Shown piece by piece: positions 8,612 through 17,055 of a stretch of DNA of 64,000 nt (position 1 is its first letter; each line of letters opens with the position of its first letter). A model generated the notes under the pieces. The model worked only from the letters and a program-made list of their open reading frames with translations. It searched no databases and had not been told where the DNA came from. Source of the DNA: Saccharicrinis fermentans DSM 9555 = JCM 21142 (lineage in GTDB: Bacteria; Bacteroidota; Bacteroidia; Bacteroidales; Marinilabiliaceae); NCBI RefSeq assembly GCF_000517085.1, contig NZ_KI912107.1:2477980-2541979 (forward strand). Reading direction: 5' to 3'. The position numbers and the translations under genes were made by a program.

Positions 8612-9616
8612 CTATAATATTTGATGGGGATAATGGTCAGAAAAATACCGCATAAACTGAACTCGTTCAAACCTTTCTGAGTTTTCTTTGGGTTCATGAT
8701 GAACACTTCCTCTAAACTCATCGATGCTCACATAGCCGCGCTTATCCATCCAAAGTTCTATATTTTTAAGAATGCCGGCTACCGAACCAACACCATCTTT
8801 GTACAGTTTAGAAACCACCTGAACAGTCGCCGCTCCAGCCATAAGCATTTTAATAGCTGTTTCGGCAGAGTGAATACCGGTACTGGCTGATAAATCACAA
8901 GTAAGCTTGCCCGACATAATGGAGACCCAACGCAAGGTATTGTAATAATCCTGTTCCGAAGAATAAGGATTACCAGCTTTTACCTCATCGGTCATAATAT
9001 CAAAATCAACATTATAAAAACGGTTGAACATGGTAATCGCATCCGCTCCTGCATCATCCATTTTTTTTACCAAAGCTGCCAAATTTGATGAATAAGGTGC
9101 AATCTTAACGGCAACAGGGATCTGAACATACTGTTTTACCTTTTCAATAATCGATAAATAAAGCCTTTCCTGTTCTCCCGCTTCCATCTCCACATCAAAA
9201 GGTAGTTTAAAAACATTTAATTCCAAAGCATCCACCCCGGCCTTTTCCAATTGCCGTGCATAGGAAAACCACTCTCCGGATGTAGCGCAATTTAAGCTAC
9301 CAATAATAGGAATATCGATCACTTTTTTAGCCTCTTCAATCAACGAGGCCATCTTACCCAACACATTATCCTTCAGTTGGTAGTCAAAATAATCCAGAAA
9401 CTCCATATTATTTTCAAAAGCACCCAAATCATTCTTCAAGGTATCTTCATGTTCTTTGATAATTTCCTCCTCAAACACTGATTTCAGTACCACAGCTGAC
9501 ACGCCGCTATCCGCCAACTTCTTTATTCCCTCCACAGTAGATGTTAGTCCGCAACTACCTGCTATGATAGGATTCTTCAGGCGTAGCCCCATATATTTGG
9601 TTTCTAGTATCTTCAT
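8612..9616 (-). CDS. Dihydroorotate dehydrogenase-like flavoprotein
   Basis: From the ATG at 9616 the product has 334 residues; a TTG two codons upstream is less likely. It is a class 1 DHOD-like TIM barrel with FMN-binding features: KNPIIAGSCGLT at the start, a SLNCATSGEW segment, and the glycine-rich LMAGAATVQVVSKLY near the C-terminus that would hold the phosphate. It is co-transcribed 12 bp behind nfnB. Members of this group are often annotated as DHOD-like and may not make pyrimidines. Next to NfnAB it could draw electrons from that complex, as PreA/PyrD types do from an iron-sulfur flavoprotein partner, but this is inference. Confidence 0.8.
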   Translation of the reverse strand: MKILETKYMGLRLKNPIIAGSCGLTSTVEGIKKLADSGVSAVVLKSVFEEEIIKEHEDTLKNDLGAFENNMEFLDYFDYQLKDNVLGKMASLIEEAKKVIDIPIIGSLNCATSGEWFSYARQLEKAGVDALELNVFKLPFDVEMEAGEQERLYLSIIEKVKQYVQIPVAVKIAPYSSNLAALVKKMDDAGADAITMFNRFYNVDFDIMTDEVKAGNPYSSEQDYYNTLRWVSIMSGKLTCDLSASTGIHSAETAIKMLMAGAATVQVVSKLYKDGVGSVAGILKNIELWMDKRGYVSIDEFRGSVHHEPKENSERFERVQFMRYFSDHYPHQIL

Positions 9617-9634
9617 GATCAAGTATAATTAAGC

Positions 9635-11110
9635 TTATTTATGATTAAGGTATTTATGCATTGCTTGTGCAGCTTTACGGCCGTCGCCCATAGCTAAAAT
9701 AACGGTTGCTCCTCCCCGCACAATATCACCCCCTGCAAACATTTCCGGAATAGATGATTGTAACATATCCTTATCCACTTCAATAGTCCCCCATTGTGTG
9801 GTCTTTAATTCAGGTAAGGAATCAGGTACGATGGGGTTGGGAGAAACCCCTACACTCACCACCACTGTATCCACCTCAATAATCTCTTCATCCCCTTCTA
9901 TAGGGATAGGTCGTCTTCTGCCACTGCCATCAGGCTCCCCCAATTCCATTTTCTGTACCTTTACCCTGTTTACTCGTCCCTTATCATCTGCCAGATACTC
10001 TATAGGATTCGTGCGTGTCATAAATTCAATCCCCTCTTCCTGTGCATGATGAATTTCCTCTTTACGAGCAGGCATTTCATCCATACTCCTACGATAGACA
10101 ATCATAGCACGCTCAGCACCCAATCTTTTGGCCGTGCGAACCGAATCCATAGCGGTATTACCCCCTCCTATCACCATCACATTTTTACCACTGACCACGG
10201 GCGTATCCGTATCTTGCTCCGCAGCATGCATCAAGTTGATTCTTGTAAGATATTCATTAGAACTTAAGATTCCTATATAATTTTCACCGGGAATACCCAT
10301 AAAACGAGGTAAGCCGGCTCCACTACCGGTAAAAAAGGCCTGAAAACCTTCCTCTTTCAGATCTTCGATGGAAGCTGTTTTACCAACGATAAAATTAGTT
10401 TCGAATTGCACCCCCATTTTTTTGAGTGCATCAATCTCCACATCCACAATATGATTAGGCAATCTAAATTCTGGAATACCATATTTTAGCACACCACCTA
10501 TCTCATGCAAAGCTTCAAAAACGGTTACATCATACCCTTTTTTTGCCATCTCTCCCGCAAAGGTGAGTCCGGCAGGACCAGAACCAATACAGCCTACTTT
10601 TACTCCATTTGTAGATTTGATGTCAGGAATGGAAATCTGACCTGATTCACGCTCATAGTCAGCTGCAAAGCGTTCCAGGTAACCAATGGCAACAGGTGTT
10701 TTCTTTAATTTTTGGGTATAAAAACAATTGGCCTCACATTGTTTTTCCTGAGGACAAACACGACCACACACTGCAGGCAAGGAACTGGTTTCTTTCAACA
10801 CCTTGGCTGCTTCCAGAAAGTTCCCTTGTTCAATTCTTTTGATAAACTTTGGAATATTAATCTCCACAGGACAGCCGGTAATACAAGTTGGGTTAACACA
10901 ATCTAAACAACGCTTTGCTTCGTTTTGTGCCTGATCAATACTTAAACCTGAATTAACTTCCACATAAGATTGAATACGCATATTGGCATCCACCTCATTC
11001 ATTTTCACCCTTACCAAATGGGTACGTTCTTTATTTTTTATTTTATTTCTTAAATCAACACGCCATTGTTGGGCTCGTTCCGATTTTAAGTAACTTTCTC
11101 TATCTTCCAT
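9635..11110 (-). CDS. nfnB: NfnB-like / GltD-family NADPH oxidoreductase
   Basis: This 491-residue GltD-family flavoprotein carries N-terminal cysteine clusters for two 4Fe-4S centres (CLDCVNPTCITGCPV and CGRVCPQEKQCEANC, residues about 70-125). A first FAD/NAD dinucleotide motif (GCIGSGPAGLTFAGE) and a second (VIGGGNTAMDSVRTAKR) follow. The adjacent upstream gene encodes the matching NfnA subunit. Together they fit the electron-bifurcating NADH-dependent ferredoxin:NADP+ oxidoreductase, or the related sulfide dehydrogenase SudAB. The pairing argues against a glutamate synthase small subunit, since no gltB is present. It is cytoplasmic and suggests an anaerobic or fermentative mode. Confidence 0.85.
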   Translation of the reverse strand: MEDRESYLKSERAQQWRVDLRNKIKNKERTHLVRVKMNEVDANMRIQSYVEVNSGLSIDQAQNEAKRCLDCVNPTCITGCPVEINIPKFIKRIEQGNFLEAAKVLKETSSLPAVCGRVCPQEKQCEANCFYTQKLKKTPVAIGYLERFAADYERESGQISIPDIKSTNGVKVGCIGSGPAGLTFAGEMAKKGYDVTVFEALHEIGGVLKYGIPEFRLPNHIVDVEIDALKKMGVQFETNFIVGKTASIEDLKEEGFQAFFTGSGAGLPRFMGIPGENYIGILSSNEYLTRINLMHAAEQDTDTPVVSGKNVMVIGGGNTAMDSVRTAKRLGAERAMIVYRRSMDEMPARKEEIHHAQEEGIEFMTRTNPIEYLADDKGRVNRVKVQKMELGEPDGSGRRRPIPIEGDEEIIEVDTVVVSVGVSPNPIVPDSLPELKTTQWGTIEVDKDMLQSSIPEMFAGGDIVRGGATVILAMGDGRKAAQAMHKYLNHK

Positions 11111-11163
11111 TTTGGAATTACCTTATATATAACAGCTTAACAAAAGCCAAGCTAAACAGTGTC

Positions 11164-12015
11164 TTAGTTATTCTCTTCTAAATATTTGCGCTCTGCAGCC
11201 TTCTCTATATCCTTATAACCATTTAAACGAAGCAACATCTCATCAAAGTCTACCTGATGGGCATCAAACTCCGGTCCATCCACACATACAAACTTGGTTT
11301 TCCCTCCCACAGTGATTCTGCAAGCCCCACACATTCCTGTACCATCCACCATAATTGTGTTAAGACTAGCTAAAGTAGGAATATGATGCTTCTTAGTGGT
11401 TAAGGCAGCAAATTTCATCATAATAGCAGGGCCAATAATCATGGCTTCATCTATTTTTTCCTTGGCAATGGCTGCTTCCATCCCTTCTGTTATCAATCCC
11501 TTTTTACCATGTGAACCATCATCTGTCATCACAATCAGTTCATCTGAGAATTCTTTGATTTGCTCTTCCAGAATAATTAAATCTTTGGTTCGGGCAGCAA
11601 TAACCGTAATTACACGATTACCTGCTTTTTTATAGGCCTCTACAATAGGTAAAAGGGGTGCAACACCAACTCCTCCCCCACAGGCCAATATGGTCCCTTT
11701 ATTTTCGATATGAGTAGCTTGGCCTAAAGGTCCCACCAAATCGGTAATATACGCACCCACCTCAAGCGCTGCTAATTTACGCGAGGAAACACCAACGGTC
11801 TGCACCACCAAAGTGATGGTTCCCTTTACTCTGTCTGCTCCGGCAATGGTCAAAGGGAAACGTTCACCCTTCTCGCCAATTTTTACAATTACGAAATGTC
11901 CAGCTCTTCTTGCCTTAGCAATCCTTGGCGCCTCAACTTCCATTTTTACAACGTTGTCTGAAAAAAACGTTTTATCAATAATTTTATACATCGAATATTT
12001 GGGATAATTCTTCAT
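11164..12015 (-). CDS. nfnA: NfnA-like FAD/2Fe-2S subunit
   Basis: This 283-residue ferredoxin-NADP reductase-like protein has an FAD-binding barrel (residues about 10-105, RFPLTIAG as the flavin-binding RxxxS/T-type motif), an NAD-binding domain (LACGGGVGVAPLLPI) and a C-terminal 2Fe-2S cluster motif (GMCGACRITV ... FVCVDGPEF). This is the layout of NfnA/SudB and PyrK-like proteins. ATG codons at 12015 and 11991 are both possible; the second (MYKIIDK) matches the usual family start. It heads the operon nfnA-nfnB-DHOD-like-mscS and is the NAD(H)-binding half of the bifurcating complex. Confidence 0.85.
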   Translation of the reverse strand: MKNYPKYSMYKIIDKTFFSDNVVKMEVEAPRIAKARRAGHFVIVKIGEKGERFPLTIAGADRVKGTITLVVQTVGVSSRKLAALEVGAYITDLVGPLGQATHIENKGTILACGGGVGVAPLLPIVEAYKKAGNRVITVIAARTKDLIILEEQIKEFSDELIVMTDDGSHGKKGLITEGMEAAIAKEKIDEAMIIGPAIMMKFAALTTKKHHIPTLASLNTIMVDGTGMCGACRITVGGKTKFVCVDGPEFDAHQVDFDEMLLRLNGYKDIEKAAERKYLEENN

Positions 12016-12183
12016 TCCTTTGTTTTATTTTCGACCAGCTCGCCGATGATAAGTTCTGCTAGCAGCAAAAAAATCACACAAAAGTATGACAAAATTCAGA
12101 TTTTTAACAAAAATAAATGAATTATTCATGCAATTTATTGAAGCAAATCGATATAATATATGATTTTATACAATTTTATATTT

Positions 12184-12191
12184 TATTTTTG
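12184..12191 (+). promoter_or_regulatory. Bacteroidota -7 box TATTTTTG for the SUI1 gene
   Basis: An exact TAnnTTTG match lies 19 bp upstream of the ATG at 12210. No clear TTG -33 element is seen at the right distance, so the promoter call rests on the -7 box. Confidence 0.5.
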
Positions 12192-12209
12192 CCCTCCAAA
12201 TACCTAAAT

Positions 12210-12557
12210 ATGGCTAAGAAAAATAAAAATAGTAGAGACGGCATTGTATTTTCAACCAATAATGATTTTGAATACGATTATAACGAAGAACAAAACCAAG
12301 AGACACTCCCTCCGTCCCAACAAAATCTGCGTGTGATGCTGGATAAAAAACAACGCAAAGGTAAAGCCGTTACTTTAATCACCGGTTTTGTGGGAGAAGA
12401 CTGTGATTTAAAGGCATTAGGCAAAGATCTCAAATCGAAATGTGGTGTGGGAGGCACCGTAAAAGAAGGAGAAATTCTAATACAAGGTGATTTTAGAGAA
12501 AAGGTAATGGACTTACTAATCAAAGCAGGCTATAAAGCAAAGAAAAGCGGAGGCTAA
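12210..12557 (+). CDS. SUI1/YciH family translation initiation factor-like protein
   Basis: This 115-residue protein has the SUI1/eIF1 fold in its C-terminal 80 residues (KAVTLITGFVGEDCDLKALGKDLKSKCG region, then GGTVKEGEILIQGDF). Members bind the small ribosomal subunit, and the E. coli homologue YciH affects start-codon fidelity. I chose the ATG at 12210 because it follows a -7 promoter box by 19 bp and gives the usual family length; a longer frame from 12117 would begin inside the promoter. The N-terminus is lysine/asparagine-rich. It stands alone, divergent from nfnA. Confidence 0.88.
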   Translation: MAKKNKNSRDGIVFSTNNDFEYDYNEEQNQETLPPSQQNLRVMLDKKQRKGKAVTLITGFVGEDCDLKALGKDLKSKCGVGGTVKEGEILIQGDFREKVMDLLIKAGYKAKKSGG

Positions 12558-12590
12558 TTGAAGCTTTTGCTTCCAATAGGTCTTTTTAAA
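12557..12590 (+). terminator. Possible terminator after SUI1 gene
   Basis: ATTGAAGC (12557-12564) pairs with GCTTCCAAT (12569-12577) with one bulged base and is followed shortly by a five-T run. This is a modest stem, so confidence is low. Confidence 0.35.
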
Positions 12591-12645
12591 TAGCGATAGT
12601 GATAAATATAATACACCAAAGCTTCAGCATATACAAAACCAAAAC

Positions 12646-12659
12646 CCCCATTAATGGGG
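12646..12659. promoter_or_regulatory. Perfect palindrome CCCCATTAATGGGG, candidate operator
   Basis: A 14-bp perfect palindrome sits 1 bp upstream of a TTG -33 element. Its GC-rich ends stand out in an AT-rich region. The position fits binding of a dimeric regulator controlling the His-rich protein and perhaps the TonB receptor. It does not resemble a Fur box. Confidence 0.5.
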
Positions 12660-12660
12660 A

Positions 12661-12691
12661 TTGGACAGAAGGGCAAAAACAACCATTTTTG
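12661..12691 (+). promoter_or_regulatory. Promoter TTG-N20-CATTTTTG
   Basis: The TTG at 12661-12663 and CATTTTTG at 12684-12691 (one mismatch to TAnnTTTG) are 20 bp apart, within the Bacteroidota range. The downstream ATG is at 12706. Confidence 0.5.
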
Positions 12692-12705
12692 CATTCTAAG
12701 ACAAA

Positions 12706-13062
12706 ATGAAAAAGATACATCAAATACTGTCAACGGGTTTTTTGATCCTGGTGCTATTTCTAAATATTGGGCTAACACTCAATTTAGGACATGGCCTACA
12801 CGCGCATTTCCTTGGCAACAATCAGATACTTATTCATTTTCACCATTCTCCGGGAGGAGAGCATTCACATAGCAATCCTGATTTTGGAGGTTCTTGTCAC
12901 TTTACATTCTCCACAACACTTACCTATTTAAACAACTCAGAGAACATAAACATCAGGTCTCTCTGCAAGATCATAGACAACAAAACAGTAACTCTTTCAA
13001 AAGATAATTACCAGGCAAAATTTCACAACTACTCTCCTTGGCGCGGCCCACCGAGTCTATAA
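12706..13062 (+). CDS. Small exported histidine-rich protein
   Basis: This 118-residue protein has a signal peptide (MKKIHQILSTGFLILVLFLN). After it comes a histidine-dense stretch (LGHGLHAHFLG, then IHFHHSPGGEHSHS) and two cysteines. Such clusters commonly bind zinc, copper or nickel. It ends with a short PWRGPPSL tail of the kind often seen on small proteins near metal-uptake genes. A TonB-dependent receptor follows 173 bp downstream on the same strand. A periplasmic metal-binding helper for that receptor is a reasonable inference. It belongs to no family I can name. Confidence 0.65.
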   Translation: MKKIHQILSTGFLILVLFLNIGLTLNLGHGLHAHFLGNNQILIHFHHSPGGEHSHSNPDFGGSCHFTFSTTLTYLNNSENINIRSLCKIIDNKTVTLSKDNYQAKFHNYSPWRGPPSL

Positions 13063-13192
13063 CATTCCCTTCTTTCTCTCAACACTCAGCAACTTACTGT
13101 TGTGTCGAGATATATCTCCATATTTTTAAACATATCGACAATAACGCAAATACGCTTCTGCCACACTTAAAACAATGTGACCTTGGCTGGCG

Positions 13193-13200
13193 TACATTTG
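13193..13200 (+). promoter_or_regulatory. -7 box TACATTTG before TonB receptor gene
   Basis: An exact TAnnTTTG match lies 35 bp upstream of the receptor ATG, suggesting that the receptor also has its own promoter. No good -33 TTG is present. Confidence 0.45.
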
Positions 13201-13235
13201 CTTAATATGTTCACTCAGACAAATTTCAACAAACC

Positions 13236-15668
13236 ATGCAATCATTAAAAAGCACAATAGTATTTGCCCTTTTACTAATCACTACCCAACTATTTGCCAG
13301 CAAAAAAACACCTCCTTTACAGGGTGAAATTACGGCTTCGGGCGAACCGGTTCCCTTTGCCACCGTTCAGTTAAAGTCGAGCACTATTGGATCAGCCTCC
13401 AATTTAAATGGTGAGTTTTTCTTTGAAGAATTACCAGAAGGAGAACACACATTAGTAGTTAAAGCACTGGGGCATAAAACAAAAGAAATTACAATTCATT
13501 TTCAACATTCAAATCCGCTCCACATTGACATCAACTTGGAAGAAGATGTACTTGGCTTAGAGCAAGTTGTCGTTACCGCTGACAAAACTCAAAAGAAAAG
13601 AATAGACGCATCTATGATCGTGAACACCATGACTCCGAAACAGCTCGCTCAAGTTCAGGCTGTCACTCTAAGTGAGGGACTCAATTACACCACAGGTTTA
13701 CGCATGGAGAATAACTGCCAGAACTGTGGTGCCAACCAAGTAAGAATGAATGGTATGGAGGGCTCCTACTCACAAGTACTTGTCAACGGACGACCTATTT
13801 TTAGTGGACTTGCCAGTGTATATGGTTTAGAAATGATTCCTGCCAATATGATCCAACAAATTGAAGTTGTAAAAGGTGGGGGGTCGGCATTGTATGGAAG
13901 TAATGCTATTGCTGGAACCATCAACCTAATCACCAAAGAGGCCATCAGTAACTCCTACGAAGCCAGTATTAATAACGGATTGATAGGCATTGGTAGTAGT
14001 ACTGGCAATGATATGAATCTCAACTTAAATGCATCACTGGTTTCCAAGAGCAAAAACACAGGAGCTAACATCTACGCTTCACACAGAAACAGAGAAGCGT
14101 ATGACGCCAACGACGATACCTTCACGGAACTAGCTGAACTTAATAACTACACCATCGGAACCAGTATCTACCATCGAATTGGTTACCGAAATAAAATCAC
14201 CCTGGATTATTTTCACATCAATGAAGATCGCAGAGGCGGTGATATGCTGGATCAACCAGAACACCTGGCAAATATCGCTGAATCTATTGAGCACAATATA
14301 CATACAGGAGGAATCAACTTTACTCGTTTTGTGGGTGAAAATAACGGACAGTTATCTGTTTTTGGATCGGCCCAGTACGTAGACAGATGGACCTATTATG
14401 GAGCAAGAGATTATGGAGAGGATTATATTTTTACACGCCCCATGAACGATCCTATCCAATTGATGGATGGTACACCCGACCTGAGTGCTTATGGAAAAAC
14501 CAAAGACTTTACCTATTCATACGGTGCCCAATATAAAGGAGGCATTGGAAGACATAGTTTTATAACTGGAGTAGAAAATGTTGGAAGTAAGCTAAAAGAC
14601 AAAAAACAGGCTTACACAGATCATGACGGAACCTTTTACGATGAAGTAACCATCTCCGATCAAAGCATGAATACATGGGGAGCCTTTGGCCAATACGACT
14701 ATGAATTAGCGAAAGTTACTTTATCTGCAGGAGTAAGAGTTGACCACTATAATATCGAAAACAAAGAAGACGATGGCAATGCAGACTTATCCAACACAGT
14801 GGTCAGTCCTCGCTTAAATATTTTATACAAACCAACAAAACACATTCAATTACGAGGTAGCTATTCAAACGGCTATCGTGCACCTCAAATATTTGATGAA
14901 GATTTGCATATAGAAATAGCGGGCAATAGAAAGGTAATACATGAAAATGGCGATAACCTAAAACAAGAAACAAGCAATAGTTTGATGGCTTCATTGGACT
15001 ACCAAACAGAAATAGGATCGGCAGATTTTGAGTTTATGATAGAAGGATTCTACACCCATTTAACAGATGCATTTGCCAATAACCAAAGTGATCCGGACGA
15101 GCAGGGAGTGGTTACCTATACCCGAATTAATGGCGGAGATGCTGCGGTAAAAGGGATGAACATGGAAGCTAAATATTACCCCTCAACAAAATGGAGCATG
15201 GATCTGGGTTACACGATTCAGTCCAGCAAATACGATGAAGTACAAGAATCAGGAGTTGGCAATTATACCAAAGACTTTCTGAGAACCCCGGATCAATATG
15301 GATATTTTACTTTTAATGCCTACCCCTTAAGAAACTTTACCATTTCATTAAACGGAACCTATACAGGCTCCATGAAACTTGAGTATTTTGGTCCGGATGC
15401 CCCTACCCTTACCAATGGCCAAGGAGAAGTCATTCAAGAAGGAGAATTTAGAAACTCCAAAGAATTCTTCGACTTAGGCATCAAAGCAGAATACCTTATT
15501 AAAGCCACCAAAGGATTAGATATCAGTCTAAACGCAGGAATGAAGAACCTATTTAATTCCTATCAGGACGACTTTGACGCAGGCATCAACAGAGACCCAG
15601 CTTATATTTACGGGCCGGGTTTACCTCGTAGCATCTACTTTGGTATTAAGATTGGTAACCTCTTATAA
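13236..15668 (+). CDS. TonB-dependent outer-membrane receptor (probable metal/siderophore type)
   Basis: This 810-residue receptor has a signal peptide ending near QLFAS, a carboxypeptidase-regulatory-like domain (about residues 28-110) and a TonB-box-like EQVVVTAD. The plug domain includes VRMNGMEGSYSQVLVNGRP and GGGSALYGSNAIAGTINL, and a 22-strand-type barrel ends in SIYFGIKIGNLL. The plug carries an unusual NCQNCG cysteine pair near residue 166. It is not SusC: it is shorter, lacks the SusC plug pattern and has no SusD partner. The His-rich exported protein upstream points to metal or metal-chelate uptake. A strong terminator follows. Confidence 0.9.
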   Translation: MQSLKSTIVFALLLITTQLFASKKTPPLQGEITASGEPVPFATVQLKSSTIGSASNLNGEFFFEELPEGEHTLVVKALGHKTKEITIHFQHSNPLHIDINLEEDVLGLEQVVVTADKTQKKRIDASMIVNTMTPKQLAQVQAVTLSEGLNYTTGLRMENNCQNCGANQVRMNGMEGSYSQVLVNGRPIFSGLASVYGLEMIPANMIQQIEVVKGGGSALYGSNAIAGTINLITKEAISNSYEASINNGLIGIGSSTGNDMNLNLNASLVSKSKNTGANIYASHRNREAYDANDDTFTELAELNNYTIGTSIYHRIGYRNKITLDYFHINEDRRGGDMLDQPEHLANIAESIEHNIHTGGINFTRFVGENNGQLSVFGSAQYVDRWTYYGARDYGEDYIFTRPMNDPIQLMDGTPDLSAYGKTKDFTYSYGAQYKGGIGRHSFITGVENVGSKLKDKKQAYTDHDGTFYDEVTISDQSMNTWGAFGQYDYELAKVTLSAGVRVDHYNIENKEDDGNADLSNTVVSPRLNILYKPTKHIQLRGSYSNGYRAPQIFDEDLHIEIAGNRKVIHENGDNLKQETSNSLMASLDYQTEIGSADFEFMIEGFYTHLTDAFANNQSDPDEQGVVTYTRINGGDAAVKGMNMEAKYYPSTKWSMDLGYTIQSSKYDEVQESGVGNYTKDFLRTPDQYGYFTFNAYPLRNFTISLNGTYTGSMKLEYFGPDAPTLTNGQGEVIQEGEFRNSKEFFDLGIKAEYLIKATKGLDISLNAGMKNLFNSYQDDFDAGINRDPAYIYGPGLPRSIYFGIKIGNLL

Positions 15669-15726
15669 TTACTCTGCATATAGCTGATCGCAAGTAAAGC
15701 ACGAACTAAGAAAAATAGATAGAACC

Positions 15727-15764
15727 AAAAAAGGGAATAACATAAAACGTTATTCCCTTTTTTT
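15727..15764. terminator. Strong bidirectional intrinsic terminator
   Basis: GGGAATAAC (15733-15741) and GTTATTCCC (15749-15757) form a perfect 9-bp stem with a 7-nt loop, extended by an A-run on the left and a seven-T run on the right. It serves both the TonB receptor gene and the convergent phnA-like gene. Confidence 0.9.
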
Positions 15765-15778
15765 ATATCAAATTCCGA

Positions 15779-16351
15779 TTAATTTGTCTTCTTAACATAT
15801 TGTGTTAATATCACAATTTGTTGTCCATTTACCCTACCTTCAATATGTTCTGGATTATCATGTACCAAACTAATGCCACGCACAGCAGTACCTCTTTTGG
15901 CAGTAAAACCGCCTCCTTTCACGTTCAGATCTTTGATTAACACCACTGTATCACCTGCTTGCAATTGCACTCCATTACTATCAATATGCTTAACTGCATC
16001 TTCGTCCTCTTCCCCATCACCTGCTGCCTGAGCCCAGGCTAAAGTGTCTTCATCCAGGTAAAGCATATCTAATAAATCCTGTGGCCATCCTTCCGCTCTT
16101 AAGCGATTTAACATTCGCCATGCCATCACCTGAACAGCAGGCACAGTACTCCACATACTATCATTTAAACAGCGCCAATGATTCATATCTACCTTTTCAG
16201 GATCTTCTATCTGTTCTTTACATGTAGCACAAATATAAATGCGCTCATTGTTCGGAGATGAAGGCACATCATAAACCGATAAATCATCTGGTGCTCCACA
16301 TAGTTCACAGACTGAACCACTTCGTGCTATTAATTCTTTTTCTGTACTCAT
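15779..16351 (-). CDS. PhnA/YjdM-like zinc-ribbon protein
   Basis: This 190-residue protein, counted from the ATG at 16351 (MSTEKELIARSG), has a purine-rich AGAAAAAGAAAA tract just upstream; a longer frame to 16384 adds a basic leader within the promoter. The N-terminal zinc ribbon uses CELCG and CATC pairs. The C-terminal PhnA domain contains LQAGDTVVLIKDLNVKG and the KRGT motif. E. coli PhnA/YjdM is not required for phosphonate breakdown despite its name, and the role of the family is unsettled. It lies convergent to the TonB receptor gene. Confidence 0.88.
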   Translation of the reverse strand: MSTEKELIARSGSVCELCGAPDDLSVYDVPSSPNNERIYICATCKEQIEDPEKVDMNHWRCLNDSMWSTVPAVQVMAWRMLNRLRAEGWPQDLLDMLYLDEDTLAWAQAAGDGEEDEDAVKHIDSNGVQLQAGDTVVLIKDLNVKGGGFTAKRGTAVRGISLVHDNPEHIEGRVNGQQIVILTQYVKKTN

Positions 16352-16460
16352 TTTTCTTTTTCTCTGAATAAAATAAAGCTGCAAATATATACAAATAAGT
16401 CAGCGAACAAGCCTTCCGGTTAACATTTAACCACAATAAGACTGATAATCAGACTCATAC

Positions 16461-17051
16461 TTATTTTTTATACTGCTGTTTACGTTTCTTCTTTTCCACC
16501 GCAAAGCCAAATTTTCCAATACGCTTACCTACCTCATAATAATTACCATGCGAATAACAAATCGGCTTTGCTTTAAATAAAGAAAAAGCACCACTTTCAG
16601 AATCAATATACTTTTCGTCGGCTTTTACATTTACTACTTCTGCCATAAACATATCATGCGTCCCCAACTCAAGCACCTGTGTCACCTTACATTCAATATT
16701 AACAGGCGACTCTTTAATAATGGGCGCTTTCACTACCTTGGCCATCTCCGGAGTAAGATTCATCTCCTTAAACTTATCATACTGTCTACCAGATCTAACC
16801 CCACACCAATCCGTAGCATAAGCTAGCTCCTTAGTAGTCAGATTTATCACAAACTCTCCGGTTTCTTTCAATACAGGATAAGAGTACCGCCCTTTTCGCA
16901 CCGATATATAGCACATGGGTGGATCAGAACATATGGTGCCGGTCCAGGCGACCGTTATAATATTATAGTTTTCGGGAGAATCACCTACAGTTACCATTAC
17001 AGCAGGCAAAGGATAAACCATATTTCCTGGTTTCCAGTCAACTTTTGACAT
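16461..17051 (-). CDS. Flavin reductase family protein (flavoredoxin-like)
   Basis: This 196-residue protein belongs to the FMN-binding split-barrel flavin reductase family. It shows PAVMVTVGDSPENYNIITVAW at the start, SVRKGRYSYPVLKETGEFVIN in the flavin-binding region and SGAFSLFKAKPICY near the end. The tail is very basic (EKKKRKQQYKK). It begins 4 bp after the pyrI stop, so it is the third gene of the pyrB-pyrI operon. Its link with pyrimidine synthesis is only positional; it could supply reduced flavin or act as flavoredoxin. Confidence 0.85.
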   Translation of the reverse strand: MSKVDWKPGNMVYPLPAVMVTVGDSPENYNIITVAWTGTICSDPPMCYISVRKGRYSYPVLKETGEFVINLTTKELAYATDWCGVRSGRQYDKFKEMNLTPEMAKVVKAPIIKESPVNIECKVTQVLELGTHDMFMAEVVNVKADEKYIDSESGAFSLFKAKPICYSHGNYYEVGKRIGKFGFAVEKKKRKQQYKK

Positions 17052-17055
17052 AAAA

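Noticed and set aside
9798-10267. Two open frames antisense to nfnB
   Set aside because: They are shadows of a well-supported gene with no independent signals.
13236-15668. SusC-like glycan importer
   Set aside because: The plug and length fit a metal/siderophore-type receptor and no SusD follows. The upstream His-rich protein supports metal uptake.
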